A stretch of DNA of 50,327 nucleotides, from assembly GCF_000315625.1 (NCBI RefSeq), contig NW_005434670.1, positions 560,770-611,096 on the forward strand. Reading direction: 5' to 3'. Position numbers and translations under genes: made by a program. Every line of letters begins with the position of its first letter. Within the stretch, counting starts at the first letter, position 1. The notes below the pieces were generated by a model, which was not told the DNA's origin, made no database searches, and worked only from the letters and a program-made list of their open reading frames with translations. Positions 1-12,254 of this stretch are shown piece after piece. The stretch is from Guillardia theta CCMP2712 (Eukaryota; Cryptophyceae; Pyrenomonadales; Geminigeraceae).

Positions 1-120
1 TTACAAGCCCGCCCACATCGCCACCACCTGCGGTCGGCATGCAAGGAGGTCAGCCGGGAGCAAGAAGTTCACATGTGAAGAGACCAAGTTTGACGACATG
101 GCGGGCTTCGACTCAGCAGG
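1..120 (+). CDS. possible exon of an unidentified gene, cut by the window start
   Basis: One frame is open from base 2 to a GT at about 120 (GCAG then GTGCGT, a plausible donor). The reading begins YKPAHIATTCGRHARR and ends with FDDMAGFDSAG, which looks more protein-like than the other frames. No domain is recognised and no following exon can be placed with confidence before the eL43 gene. It could be noise. Confidence 0.22.
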
Positions 121-984
121 TGCGTCCGAACCTCCAGACATTGCACTAGTAGAAGTCTCAGTTGGGAAGAGGGGAGGGGGGGCAGAGGCTACCTGCCCGG
201 GCGAGTCTGCACTTTCACGTTAGAGAAACGTGACTGTATGATTCAGTCCTTTCGCTCTTCCGTACAAGAGCGATCCGAACAGCTAGGAGTCAGATGCTGG
301 CTTGTCTTGTGTGTTGAATGCTGGTAATGAAATCGTAAGGGACTGAGAGGAGAGCTTGAGTGTGTGAGGCTGTCTAGTATCAATTTCCGGGATCAGATCC
401 CATTATCTCGAGTGTCTGCATGCGTACAAGCACAGGATGTGACTTGCCGTCGACCGTTCCATCACGACAGCCCTTTGAATACGAAGCTAGATTCTCATTT
501 TCTCCTCCTCCATCCAACCGCATCTGCCGAGCATCGAGTCCTCCTTCCATCCTTCCTCTGATCCTTCCTGCCCTTCCTTGACCCTCTCCTCCTCCTCGCC
601 CTCCTCCTCCTCCTCCTCCTCCCCTTCCTCTCCCCTCCCCTCCCCCGTCTCTTCCTCCATCTCGCCCAGCAGGATCACGCGGGTAAGTTGAAGGTAAACT
701 TTGAAAACTTTGAGCCGAAGTTTGAATGTTGTGCTGAAAGTTTTCAAAGTTTCCTTCTTGGAGTACCCCTGCTTCGACTACCCCTTACCCATCACCCTTT
801 GTACCTCTACCCCCCACCCCCTACCCCCCATTCTACTAAGGCTCAACCCTATTCCTCAAATCTTCCTCCGGTGGTTCATAACAGTCTCCTTATTTTTCAA
901 TATTTAACTATACGTTTGAAATAATTTCAGAGTGCCCGCTGATAAAAAAAAACCGAGCCCCGCGTGCGCGTGGAGTAGGTCGCC
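121..984. other. no gene resolved; 5' flank of eL43
   Basis: Mostly pyrimidine-rich low-complexity sequence (CCT/CTT tracts near 500-660) with short open frames only. A similar AAAGTTTTCAAAGTTT-like stretch occurs twice near 690-755. No TATA box is evident before the eL43 start; a run of A lies at about 944-951. Confidence 0.4.
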
Positions 985-2245
985 ATGGGCAAGCACACTA
1001 AGAAGGTGAGGAGGATGATGGCGATGGCGATGGCGATGGCGACGAGGAGGAGGAGGGAGGAGATAGCATGAAGAAGATGATTTTGCTTCTTATGTTGTTG
1101 CTGATGATGTGAAGATGTGAGGAAGAGAAGTTGACTGATTATGCTGCAACGATGTTTTGATGTGAACACGAGAACGAGGATGGGAGTTGTGGTCGTGTTG
1201 CGGCAGTGGTGTTGTTTTCACCGCTAAAGAGCAAAGTTCTTGGCAGCGAGATGACGAGTGTGGTCTGCTCGGAGAGGGAGGGAGACTGAACGCAGAGTAG
1301 AAGAGTTGAACGTCAGAATGTGGTGCTTTCACGAGGTTGTGGATGAGAATGGGTGGTTTTGCCTCTGTTCTGTGTCGTGCTCAAGTAGCTCAAGTTTGGT
1401 CTGCGTTATGTGCAGCCATGCGCGAGCTCTTGAGTCAACGCGTTGGAGGAGATTTCTGAACCGGCGAAGAGGAGCAGTTAAAAGAGCAATGCGGTTGGGG
1501 GGACGGGACTGGGAGATAAGTGGGTTCGACCATGGGGTTGGTTGTGAGAGACAGCTGTGTGAACATGTCAATGGCATGCTGTATGTAATGAAGTGAAAGG
1601 ATGTGAAGGTTGTGATCATGACTGGATACTTGCCTCTTGTTTGCCGGTGTATGTAGTTGTGTATCCTTGTTTGCTGTCCTGTCTGTGCTGGGCCGATACT
1701 TGGACGTTGCAGCGAGAGGAAGAGGAGCGGATTCATGAGAGGGAGAGGAGGAGGAGAGGAGGATTACTCCATGTTGGGACGTACGGGCGCTGACTCGTCG
1801 TGCTTAGGTTCACATCACTGGTAAGTACGGAACCCGTTATGGTGCTTCCCTGAGGAAACAGATCAAGAAGATTGAAATCACCCAGCATGCCAAGTACACC
1901 TGCTCATGTTCGTCCTTGTCCTCTTCCCGTGTGCCGTTGTTGTGAACGTGGTCGTGCAGTCTGCGGAAAGGATAGCGTGAAGAGACAAGCTGTCGGGATC
2001 TGGAAGTGCGCGTCCTGCAAGAAGTGCATCGCCGGCGGAGCCTACACTCTTAACACTGTGAGATGACAAGGATGTTGTTATGATGATGATGATTATCACT
2101 TGAATGTCTTTGTTATCATGATGATGATGATGATGATGATGATGATACTTGATTCTGTCTAGGTTTTGTTCTGACACTGTGACAGCCTACTGCTGCTACC
2201 GTTCGCTCTGCCATCCGTCGTTTGAGAGAGTTGGTCGAGGCATAA
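985..2245 (+). CDS. RPL37A: 60S ribosomal protein eL43 (L37a)
   Basis: Zinc-binding protein of the large ribosomal subunit. Four exons give a complete protein of about 92 residues: 985-1005 (MGKHTKK), 1808-1907, 1960-2057 and 2186-2245 (TAA). Joined, they read through the family core [13 protein letters not shown], then KYTCSFCGK, then [13 protein letters not shown], then AGGAYT. This supplies the two CxxC pairs of the zinc ribbon. The C-terminus [11 protein letters not shown] matches the usual family tail. All introns are GT-AG and phases agree at each junction. Intron 1 is about 800 bases, much longer than the others in this window, and ends CTTAG. The gene converges on NUP205, with stops about 180 bases apart. 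Identification rests on recognising the family sequence and is firm. Confidence 0.95.
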
Positions 2246-2267
2246 GTTTTCCGTGTTATGTCGAGGC

Positions 2268-2273
2268 AATAAA
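2268..2273 (+). terminator. polyadenylation signal of eL43
   Basis: An exact AATAAA lies 23 bases after the eL43 stop codon, in position for a cleavage/polyadenylation signal. Confidence 0.5.
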
Positions 2274-2424
2274 GTGGAAAAACAAAACATGTGGTGAAAC
2301 TTGAGGTCTTGTGCGATGTTAAATCGTGAGATCATCTATCGCTCCCATCCCTCGCTTGTTGTTTCATGTTGGTTTGCATCAGGTTTGATGACATGGAACA
2401 ACAGAAATATTCTGACTTTTCATG

Positions 2425-4374
2425 TCATGAGATTGCTTTCATCCTCTGAAGCTCCTCTGCGAGACGATCCACGACCTGCACCATGTCAGTGAGCAGAGGA
2501 CCAGGAGAAAGGGAGAGAATGGACCTGCTTTATGTACACACAATCGCACTCAAAGGTGTTTTCCTGGTATCTGTCCCTGTAGAACTGAAGATGCCGAGTC
2601 AGTGACGGGCGGTCAGGCAATGAGAGAGTTCAGTGAAGAGAAAGGTCATGTTTGCCAGGAATATAGATGCACTGCAGGATGGATGGCTGGATGGATGGAT
2701 GGATGGATGGATGGAGGGAGGGAGGGAGGAAGATGAATTTCTGAGCTCATTGAATGTCGACCTGGAGGAGTCGCTGCGCTGCCCCCGTCCTCTGCCTGTT
2801 CCACAAGCTCTCCAGGTCGCTGGTGGACTGGAAGAAATTCTCCGAGAAGAAGGAGGGTCGAGATCTCTTGTCCTCCTGCCCAACATCTTTAGTTGAGTTT
2901 CCCCTCGTTACCGCTGTTGGTGTTGGTGTTGGTGTTGGTGTTGCTGCTCCTCCTCTTCGTCCTCCTCCTCTTCCCCTCCCCTTCCTAACTATCTTCCTCC
3001 TCGTCCCCTCATGCACCCGATCCTGCTCTTCGTTGTGCACCCCCTCCGCCCCACCTCCCCCCCCCCCCCCTCGCTTCCTCGACTCGATCCCTCAGCCTCC
3101 TCACGCTCGTCACCTTGGGGACGTGGCAGGACGACAGACACTCTACGATGAGGCTCAGGGCGACCTGCGAGGCTCTCAGAGGCGACGAGGAGCCACCAGC
3201 TCCCTTACCTCGCTCATGCGCATGATGCGACGAAACTGCATGTCCACGGCCTGAAACTGTTGGAAGCAGGCGCGTCAGCTCCTCCCGTAGCAAACTGCCG
3301 GGACGCCCGTCCTCGTCCACTCACCTGGAACTCCAACGATCGTCTCTTATGCCTCGTCTCCATGTCGTCCTGCATCTCTGTCAGAAATCCTTCCTCCTCC
3401 CCTTCCTCCTCCTCTCCTCCTCCCCTTCCTCCTCCTCCTCCTCCTCCTCTTCTTGAACCTCGTCGTCATCCTGCGAGATCCTCTGCTGCTGTAGATCACA
3501 ATATCTGCGACATAAGGTGAGCATCTCCCACCTTGCCCTTCACATCTCCCTCTTCTCCATCCCAGCGCGCCTGTCTCCTCCTCCTCCTCCTCCTCCTCCT
3601 CCTCCTCCTCCTCCTCCTCCTCCTCCTCCTCACCTCGACCAGAAGCTCATAGCTCCTCCGCTCGTCAGCCTCCCGCTGCTCCTCCCGTCGGTGATGGCGA
3701 GGCCCTTGTGGGCGGTTCCCATCCACGCGTCTCCTCCACATCCACACAAGTGCTCCACGATCTGCAGGCGAAACCTCAACGGACCATATTGTCTTCCTCC
3801 CTCTCTCTCTCCCTCCCTGCCTCTCTTGTTGTATCCATGAGGAGCTGCCTTCTCATCATCTCTTTCTACAGCTTCTTCCTTCCTCTCCCCTCGTCCTCTC
3901 TTCCTTCCTCACCCTGCAGAAGAAGCTGATGAGCGACTCCATGCCGAGGTCCTTCTTGCTGCTCGAGCTCTCCCACAGCATCGCGCGATTCTCCCGGCTC
4001 GGGAGGATGCGGAGGCAGTGGAAGGGCGAGACGAGGAGGCGAGAGGGGTCCTCGGAGGAGACCCACCCCACCCCGCCAGCTCTGAGGAGGAGGAGGCGCA
4101 TGATGAGCTCAGACGTCTGCAGCATGTGCACCGCCTTTCTCGCGCCCTTGGAGAGCTTCTTGGAGGGCAGCGACGAGAAGTTCCCCAGCCATCCAGCCGA
4201 CGGGTCGCCCGCCACGTGCTGCCAGAAGGAGGACTTGGAGCACTCGAGGAAGAGCACGGAAGCAAACTCCCCGATCCAGTCCAGCAGCTTCCCGTCCAAC
4301 TCCCTTGACATGTTCACGTACTTGCTCCACTTCTCAGCCGCCGCCGCCGCCGCTGCCGCCGTTGCTGATCCTCG

Positions 4375-4406
<32 letters not shown>

Positions 4407-7400
4407 ATCCTGCTCGGGGCACTGTACCACCCGCTGTCCCGTTCTGCAGAGCGGAGGCTTCTTGCTTCAGGCTGAACCCTCCCATCTTCTCTATCAGGAG
4501 CACAGCCTCCACCACCAGCCGCCGCTCCTCCACCAGCTCCCCCAGCTCCTCCCCGGGGGCAACGCCATCGTTGCTAGACGCGGCGAGGAAGAGCTCGCGG
4601 AGGAGCAGCTGGTGGTTCCAAAGAAACTGTAGGGCAGGCAGCAGAAGCGCGCTCCCCTCCGCCGCGTCATGCAGGAGGGCGACGAAGAGTTTGAGCGTTG
4701 GGAGGAGGAGGAGGTGGAAGCGCTGGCAGAGGACTCCTCCTGTCCCGTCGGAGCGGAGGAGCGAGCGGACCTGACTCTCGCTCGTGATGTGGGAGCGGAG
4801 AAAGGAGGCTCTCGCCAGCTTCTGCATCACTTTCCCCTCGGTCAGCTCCGACAGCCCCTCGGGGTCCTGTGCCAGCTGCAGGAGGATCGAGACTTTGCAG
4901 GTGAAGAGAAGGAGGAGGGGCTGCCGCTCCTCTGTGCGCGTCACGTCCAGCACCTCCCCGAGCTGAGAATGTCCGTCCAGGTCGTCGGTGAGATGGTCCA
5001 CAAGCGAGAAGTGCGCGATGATGCCTCGCAGAGACAGCGAGTCTCCTGCTCCTTCCCCTGTCTCCACGGAGGAGCCCTTGCTCCGTCGCGATGAGCAGGG
5101 AAGGATAGACTGGATGACTCCAAGTGCGAGGGCCCTGCTGTCCTCCTCCTCTCCCATCGGCTTGTCGTGGCGGACGGCGATGTCGGCCAGCGCCACCTGG
5201 AGGAGCGAGAGCTTGTGCTGCTTCATCACCCTCTCCACATCTCCCACCCTCCGCCCCGACGGGCCCGGGGTGGCAGCGAGCGGCTCGCTGGAGCTCCTGA
5301 GAAACTCGAGGAGCTTGAGGATCGCAGCGTAAAGGTCCCCGCGCAGGGCGACGCTGCTCCTGGCCTGCGTCCTCATCGGGAGGGCCATGATGAAGTCCAG
5401 GAAGCCGAGGAGGGAGGAGCGAACCTTGCTGGCGCTCGAGGGGTCGCGGCGGGAGGAGGAGGCGACGGCCGCGATGACGATGCTGAGGCAGCGGATAAGG
5501 TGGGAGGCGACCTGCGGCTGCGAGAGGGAGGTCTCGACCCTCCTGAGGAGGTCCAGGAGGTCGAAGAGGAAGACGTGGTAGTCCGGTGGCTCCAGCCGAA
5601 GAATCGCGCTCATGCTCCCCTGGAACAGCACCTGCTCCAGGACGTCCTGCAGGCCGCACAGCAGGTGCTCCCTCGCGCTCCTGCAGCGTCGGACCGTGTT
5701 GTAGCCGTCGTAGGGGCCGAGGATGCGCTTCCTGATGTAGTGCTCCGCCAGCGCGTCCAGCAGCTTCTCGTTCCTCTCCCCGTCCACCCGTCGGCTCGAC
5801 AGGACCTTGAAGAGCCGGTCTTGCATCCTCTTCTCGTCGCACATGAGCAGCATGTCCGTCCACCGGTCCACGGGCCTCGTGCAGTCCTGGATGTCCGCGT
5901 CCTCCAGCAGTTCCGGCAGCGCCTCGGAGTCATCCATCTCCACGTCTGGCACGTCGATGGCCTCCACGAGCAGCAGCTGGAACTTGCCCCTGCTCCACAC
6001 GGGGAAGCTGCGCTCCCCGAGGCCTCCTAGAAGGCTGCTGGCGTTCCCATACCCCCCCGAGTACTCCGACTCCCCGAATAGAACCTGCAGGAGTTGCTGC
6101 ACGTCGTCCCTAGACACGCCCCCCCTCTGCCTCGAGGACGCGGCCCCCTCCTCCAGCGACGAGCGGGAGGTCGCCAGCAGCACGGCAAGGATCCTCATGT
6201 ACCATCCGCACACGTGGAAGAACTTCATGCTCCACTCCAGCACGTCCTGCAGGCACTTTTCCTCCTCCTCGATCGCCCAGCGGAGCTCCATCAGCTCCAC
6301 GAGCAGGTCCAGCTCGGACGAGTCCCGGTGCACCCCCGACGAGGACATGTACTCGGGGATCTGCCGCACCCACTCCTCCTCCGCCTCCTCGTCCGGCTTG
6401 TCCCTCTTCCCGCTGTCCCACAGCTTCTCGAAGGGCATCCCTTGCTCCCTCTCCTTCCTCCCCAGCTCGCCTCCCCCCAGCAGGTCCTTGATGTTGCTCC
6501 TCACCGCCTTGATCACTGCGTTCTGCCGCTGGAACAGGTCGAAGGGCATGCTCCTCCCCAGGCTCACCAGCAGCCCGTCGGTCTGCAGCCTCTTGCCCTC
6601 CCCTCCTCCGGCTCCCTTCCCCTCCACCCTCCTCGGCTCCATCAGGTACTGGATCGTCGCCTGCCGAGTCCCCCGGTGCATCGTGAGGCGGAAGAAGATC
6701 TCCATGCACTGCTCCCTCCTCTGCATGTTCCCCTGCAGCAGCGCTCGGCTCTCCATGCTAGCCTCCACCTCGTTCTCCATCATGCTCGTCTCCTGCCCCC
6801 TCCCCCCTCCCTGAAAGACCATCTGGTTCAGCATCTCCCACTCGCTGCTCCACCGCTGCGTGTCCGCGCACAGCTCATAGAGGACGTTGAGCAGGCGACA
6901 CGCCGGCGCCATCCTGTTGAGGTCCGTCTCCCCCATCTGGAAGCAGTCGAAGCCCAGCAGGTAGTGAGCTGTGCAGCACTCGTCCTCCACGTGGCTCAGC
7001 GAGTCGAGGAGGAGCTGTAGGAGGCAGCCGGACACCTGCGGGTTCGCCTCGGGCGACTGCAGCCACGATCCGAAGGAGACGATGATGTGCTCTCTGAGCG
7101 AGCCCCGGCATCGCTCGCGAGGATCTGGAACACCTCCTCGTCCTTCTCCTTGCAGATCAGCTGCAGCAGCTGGATCGCCATGCCCGCCAGCGTCGGCTCC
7201 TCTTGCAGGGCTGCATAGCACATGAGGGTGACCAGGAGGCTCGACGTCTTGCGCCCGCTCGTTCGGCTTCTCCCTCGCTCTGACAGCACGGCGTCCACCA
7301 GCGCAAGCGTGTAGTACTGCTCGATGGACAAGCAGATGGAGAGAGCGACGTGGAAAAGGCGAAGAGCCATCTCTGCGACAATGTCAGCAGGAGCACCCTC

Positions 7401-10400
7401 TCTCCCTCCTCCTGCTCCTCCTCCTGCTCCTCCCACCCCCCTCCACTCCCCCCACCATTTCTATCTCCTCCTCCTGCTCCTCCCCCCCTCCCCACCCCCC
7501 CACCCCCCACCATTTCTATCTCCTCCTCCTGCTCCTGCTCTTCTCCTCAACCCCCTCCTTGCCTCCTCGTTTCTCACCAATGGTGCTGGCAAGGTGCGGC
7601 AGCTCACTCTGGATCTCACTCTCCTCGGCGATCTATAGAGGAATCAGCACCAACACACTCAGCATCCTCCTCCATTGTTTCCCTTCCTCCTCCCTTGTTT
7701 CCCTTCCCCCTCCCTTGTTTCCCTTCCTCCTCCCTTGTTTCCCTTCCTCCTCCCTCGCTCCTCCCTCGCTCCCGCCTGCCTTCCTCGCTCGCTCAACCTC
7801 TTCCCCTCATTCCAACTCCTTCTCCTCCGTTTGTCACCTGCAGCCCGAGCACGAGAATGCTCAGCACTTGCGAGCGGAGGCTCCAGCCACCGTTAGCCAC
7901 GTCACTCTCGGAGAGCACGATCCAGGACAGGACCTGCAAGCACACGCTCACTCAATGGATGTCTTCCCTTCCTCCACCCTTCCTCCTCCATTTTTCCTCC
8001 TCCCTATGTCTGCCTCCCTTTGTCCTCCGCCCCTCCCCTGTACCTGGTCAAACAGCGGCCTCCCGCCATGCAGCGACCAGTCGCTCGATCCGCTCCTCAT
8101 CGTCTCCATCATCGTGTTGAGGAAGGTGACCACAAGGCGCAGAACCGCCGTCGACACCTGCCACCGGTGGCTCGCGTTCAAGAACGAGCCCCCGTTGCTC
8201 TGCGACGCCTCGGCCGGCGGCAGCAGCGCGATGCAGCTCTGGAGCACCTGGATCGTGTTATCCCTGTACGGGATCTCCCGCTCGAAGATGGTGTTGAGGA
8301 GGCGGAGGAACGAGAGGGTGTGACTGTACGTCCCCCTCCTCCTGTCGATATCCAGGAACTCAACGTAGAAGGCTGTCACTTGCCCTGCCGTCCACTGCTG
8401 CCTCATCTGAGGGTGCTGGTCAAGCACCTGCACCGTCTGCAGCACAGTCCCTTGCATGAAGTCCCTCCAGATGACTAGTACGATGTCGTGCACCGAGCCC
8501 AGCTCTTGGATCCCGTGGTTCTGCACGTGCACGCAGTAGGCGGCCAGCGAGTCCAGGAGGAGGACGATCTCAGCCTTGATCTCCGGGGCGAGCGGCATGG
8601 ACCACAGCAGGAACAGCTCCTGCATCTTCAGCTCGTGCGACAGCTCGTACTTGATGTCAGTCAGCGTCTTCCCCACGTTGTTGTGGAGCTGCTTGATCGC
8701 CCGCAGCAGCGACTGCAGCAGTCGCAGCCAGTTCACGTGGTACTCGACGGTGTCACACTCGAACCTCTCCGAGACCTGGTCCGCATTCATGACAAAGAAG
8801 CCCTCCTGGTGGGTCTGCAGGGCCCGGCCTCGGCTGTGGCCCAGGTAGGAGGACACCATCTGTTGCCGCTCGGCGCTCACGTAGTACCCCGAGCTGCGAG
8901 GGAGCTCGAGCTCGAGGAGGCGGCAGATGCTGCTGGCGTACTCCTGCAGCTCACGGATGAGGTTGCTGGGGTTCAGGTTGCACAGCCGGTCGTTGGAGGT
9001 GAGGAGAGGTTCAATCTGCTGCACCAGCTGCTCGAACCAGTCCACGAAGACCCCGGACTGCGCCCTGTCGGTGACCTGGGAAGGGATGGAGTTGAAGAGT
9101 GCATGAAACAGCTCTAACAAGGCGCTCCTGAGGGAGACGCGGAACCTGACGTCCTCCTCGTTGCTGATGTGCTTGATCACCGTCTTCTTCAGCACCTCCA
9201 GCGCTCCTCTCTCGAAAAGGGAGCTCCCGCGCGTCTCAAAGAGCGCCTGCGCCATTGCGGGAAGGTTCGCATAAACCTTGGCAGTGGATCCCAGAAGGTT
9301 GATCAGCATCTCGTACTTGGGGCTGGGAAACCCTTGCTCATTCCCCACCTGCAGCTTCACGACCTCATCAAGGATCGGATTCATCAGGATGTTGTCCAGA
9401 AAGTTCTCCATGTCTTTCCAGATCCTTTCGCGGTAGTCCGACCAGCGGTCCAGCAGCGAGCACGGGAGGATGTTCGTGTTGACGAACGTGAGGGCGTGAT
9501 GGCTGACCGCGTGCTTCACATACCTCCTCCAGTTGTCGTCCGAGCAGGCCAGCGCCAGCTGGGCAAGGAGGAGCTGGATGAACCCGACATGGGGGCGGCG
9601 GGCACTGTCCCCCAGGATCTCCTCCTGCCCGCACTTGAGCTTGCGAGCCATGCTGTCGATGAACGGCTGCCACTTGCCAGGATACACCAGCTGACCTGCC
9701 TGCACGGCTCGGCAGATGGCGCAGGATACCATCGTCCCGTAGAAGGTCACGCACTCGTCCCGGGCGTTAATGCCGGCCTCCTGCTTCTCCCGGGTCTTCT
9801 CCATCTCAAAGCCCAGCTTGTCGAAGAAGAAGGAGAGGGCGACGTTGAGGTTGCCCTCGAAAACGTTCCACTGCAGGAGCTGAAGCTTTGATTGGTCTGG
9901 GATGCTCAGGATGCCTTGGAGGATCTCGCAGAAGAGGCACATCTCTCCCTCGATGCCGTTCCTCTTCTCCTTGGACGCGGCCTGTGTCAGCCCCACCAGG
10001 GAGGCGTGCCTGTCAAGGTTGTCCTTGAAGGCCTGCACCACTTTCTCGCACACCCGCATGTCTCCCTCTGTCAGTATCTTGTGGCAGATCTTGTGCTGAG
10101 CCAGCCAGCCCTCCGTCATGTCCTCCGTGTTCTCCAGGTCCCTCAGGATTCTGCAGATCAGCGTCAAGACTCTCCTCTGCTGCGCAAAGTAGTGCTTGAA
10201 CGCTTCGCGTTTGATGACTGCGTCGTTGGCGTCCGACGTGGACCTCTTGGCCAATAGGACGAGGTGGAGGGACCGCACGAGGTTCTCGCGCAGCTCCCTT
10301 GCAACCTCCAGGGCAACGCTGAGGATGGGATCGATCTCGTGGGAGGCTATCGGCTTGTCCTTCATGTCGGTGAGCCCGACCTTGGCGAAGTCCGCGAGCG

Positions 10401-10857
10401 CCGAGTCAGCAACGTACCTCTGCAATGCGTTCGGGCCGGCCTGCACCAGGATCTTCTCGAAGGTGAACACCTGTGCGAGCCTGCTCTCGATCTGGGCGGA
10501 AGACGACTGCAGCTGGGGCACAGGCTGGGCACTTTGCATCATGGAGAACTGGCCCATGGGGTTGCCCGGCGGAAGGTTCACTTGAGTTTGCATCTTGAGA
10601 TTTTCTTCGAACTGACGCCTCTTCTCGTACCCCGCGAAGAAAGGGCCCAGGAGCTGCTCCCGAAATTCGCTCCCGTTGTTGCCGATGGCCTTACCGAAAT
10701 CATCTGAGTCATCGCCGGCCAGGGCCCGTTCGAGGCTGTCCAGCTTGGCAAGATCGAAGACGGGGGGCAGCTCCAGATTCATCTGGGGCATCCCTGGCAT
10801 TGAGCCCCCCATGGCGAACCCTGGAGCCGACGGAGCGGTTGCACCGCCAAACATCAT
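2425..10857 (-). CDS. NUP205: NUP205/NUP192-family scaffold nucleoporin
   Basis: Very large alpha-helical protein of the nuclear pore inner ring. The start MMFGGATAPSAPG lies at 10857. Exons in order: 10857-8044, 7933-7838, 7632-7578, 7399-3913, 3761-3634, 3504-3459, 3375-3325, 3250-3209, 3164-3114, 2875-2762, 2584-2525 and 2475-2425 (TGA). Most joins keep phase. The total is about 2,260 residues, in the family's range. The best family marker is at the end of exon 1: a YSHTLSFLRLLNTIF segment, followed after a short stretch by HRWQVSTAVLRLV. This corresponds to the ELNEIEARREQYPSTISF…EKWQLV block I know from plant NUP205. The large exon carries two alanine runs, and an acidic, coiled-coil-like stretch lies near the C-terminus. 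The frame breaks once, at the CCCC run 7103-7106 (one base missing), probably an assembly error. NUP188 is a less likely alternative. Confidence 0.72.
7671..7750. repeat. 20-bp minisatellite, four copies, in a NUP205 intron
   Basis: Four near-identical copies of a unit like TCCCTTGTTTCCCTTCCTCC, head to tail, inside the intron 7633-7837 of NUP205. It adds a long pyrimidine bias on the plus strand. Confidence 0.8.
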
Positions 10858-12254
10858 GGTGTCGACGTACTGGCGGGCGAGGAGGATGGTTCACTCTCAG
10901 AACGTAGGAAGACCCTGCATTGAACGCACCTCTGCCCTCATGAAAGCCTCCTCATTAGCTCGACTGCCACAAGACGTCAGGTTGCTGCATCACAAGAATG
11001 GTGGAGAGCAGCAGCGTTCGGGATCAAAGGGCATGCTGAATGCGAAAGAGATGAAAACAAATCATTATTCCAGCCGTATAAGGCTAGCTTTCATGTCAAC
11101 AGTAGATACAACACCAAGTGCAGGTCAAAAATGGCTGAAAATGCGATGGAAGCATAGGAGAATCAGAAGTCTAGGAGGAAACTCTTGCCAGAGCAGCTGT
11201 TGTGGGACATAAGAGCATACACGCAAACAAATCAGCAAAGGCACAGAAGAAGCTATTAAAACAGCGAGTGGTGTCGACGCTATATCAACAAAGCAGGCAC
11301 GAGCCTATAGTAGAAAACACCAGACGATATTTCCTCCGCGATGTGGAGACAAAACCAGACTAATTGCATCATAGCAACAGGATAGAATGAAGTTCAAGAA
11401 AATCACAGAAGAAAGGAATGTGGAAATTGATGTACACTCCTGCTATCACCCAATGTCCGAGGCAGGACTGGGACATCGTGAGGGGCATCCCAGATGTGAG
11501 TTAAGGAAAGTGATGAGCAGACATGGTAGCATGAAGAAAGAGAAATTGAAGTACTGATAGGGTAAGCACGGCGAGGAGTCTGCGCTACACGCATGCTCGA
11601 CGCCGAAGTACGCTGTGACAGAGTGGAGATGCGGAGCGGGTGTACAGATGAAGGAGGAGAGTGGAAAGAAACGTTGGCAGGGGAACAGATAGAACAAGCA
11701 GGAACAAGAAGGACAATCAGCATCAGCATCATCGGCAGCGGCAGCGGGAGCGGCAGACGCGGCAGACGCGGCAGAGCATTTCTGCCTGGGATCCCATCGT
11801 GCGCGAGGTGGCTGAGAACCCCTTCCACATACCCCATATTCGTACTAGATCATTGGGGGTAGGGGTACTTTCGAAATGTCTCTGGTCTACCATACTCGTG
11901 GTCACATAAATCCCAAGTCTTACTGAGCCCGGCGGTCCGACAGCCCCGGGGCCTCGACTACAAGGTTATGAGCTGCGAGATTCAGAATATGACCGGTACT
12001 TTCGATAGGTATGAAGGGGGTGGTGTATGCCACAGGCGCTGCGGCCTCCAGGGGAATGCGTGTAGGTGGATATCTGGTGAGGGGGGTGAGAAGAGAGGAG
12101 GAGGAGAGGAGGCGAAGGTAGACAACAGCACAGACACCAGGCTTGCCACTCAGCTGCAAGACTTTCATAGGGAAACGACGTCTGTGGATTTCCAGTCTGC
12201 AAAGGTCTGAAGTTGGAAGTGGAACCTTCCAGAAGTTTTCGGCTACAGGAATAC
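10858..12254. other. intergenic region between divergent NUP205 and SmpB genes
   Basis: About 1.4 kb with only short open frames that lack splice logic or recognisable protein. It must hold both promoters. One GGGGTAGGGGTAC segment near 11858 belongs to the dispersed G-rich motif class seen elsewhere in the window. No RNA gene is seen. Confidence 0.4.

Noticed and set aside
3856-6814. Several long plus-strand frames opposite NUP205
   Set aside because: Antisense shadows of a GC-rich coding exon; no splice structure or protein character.
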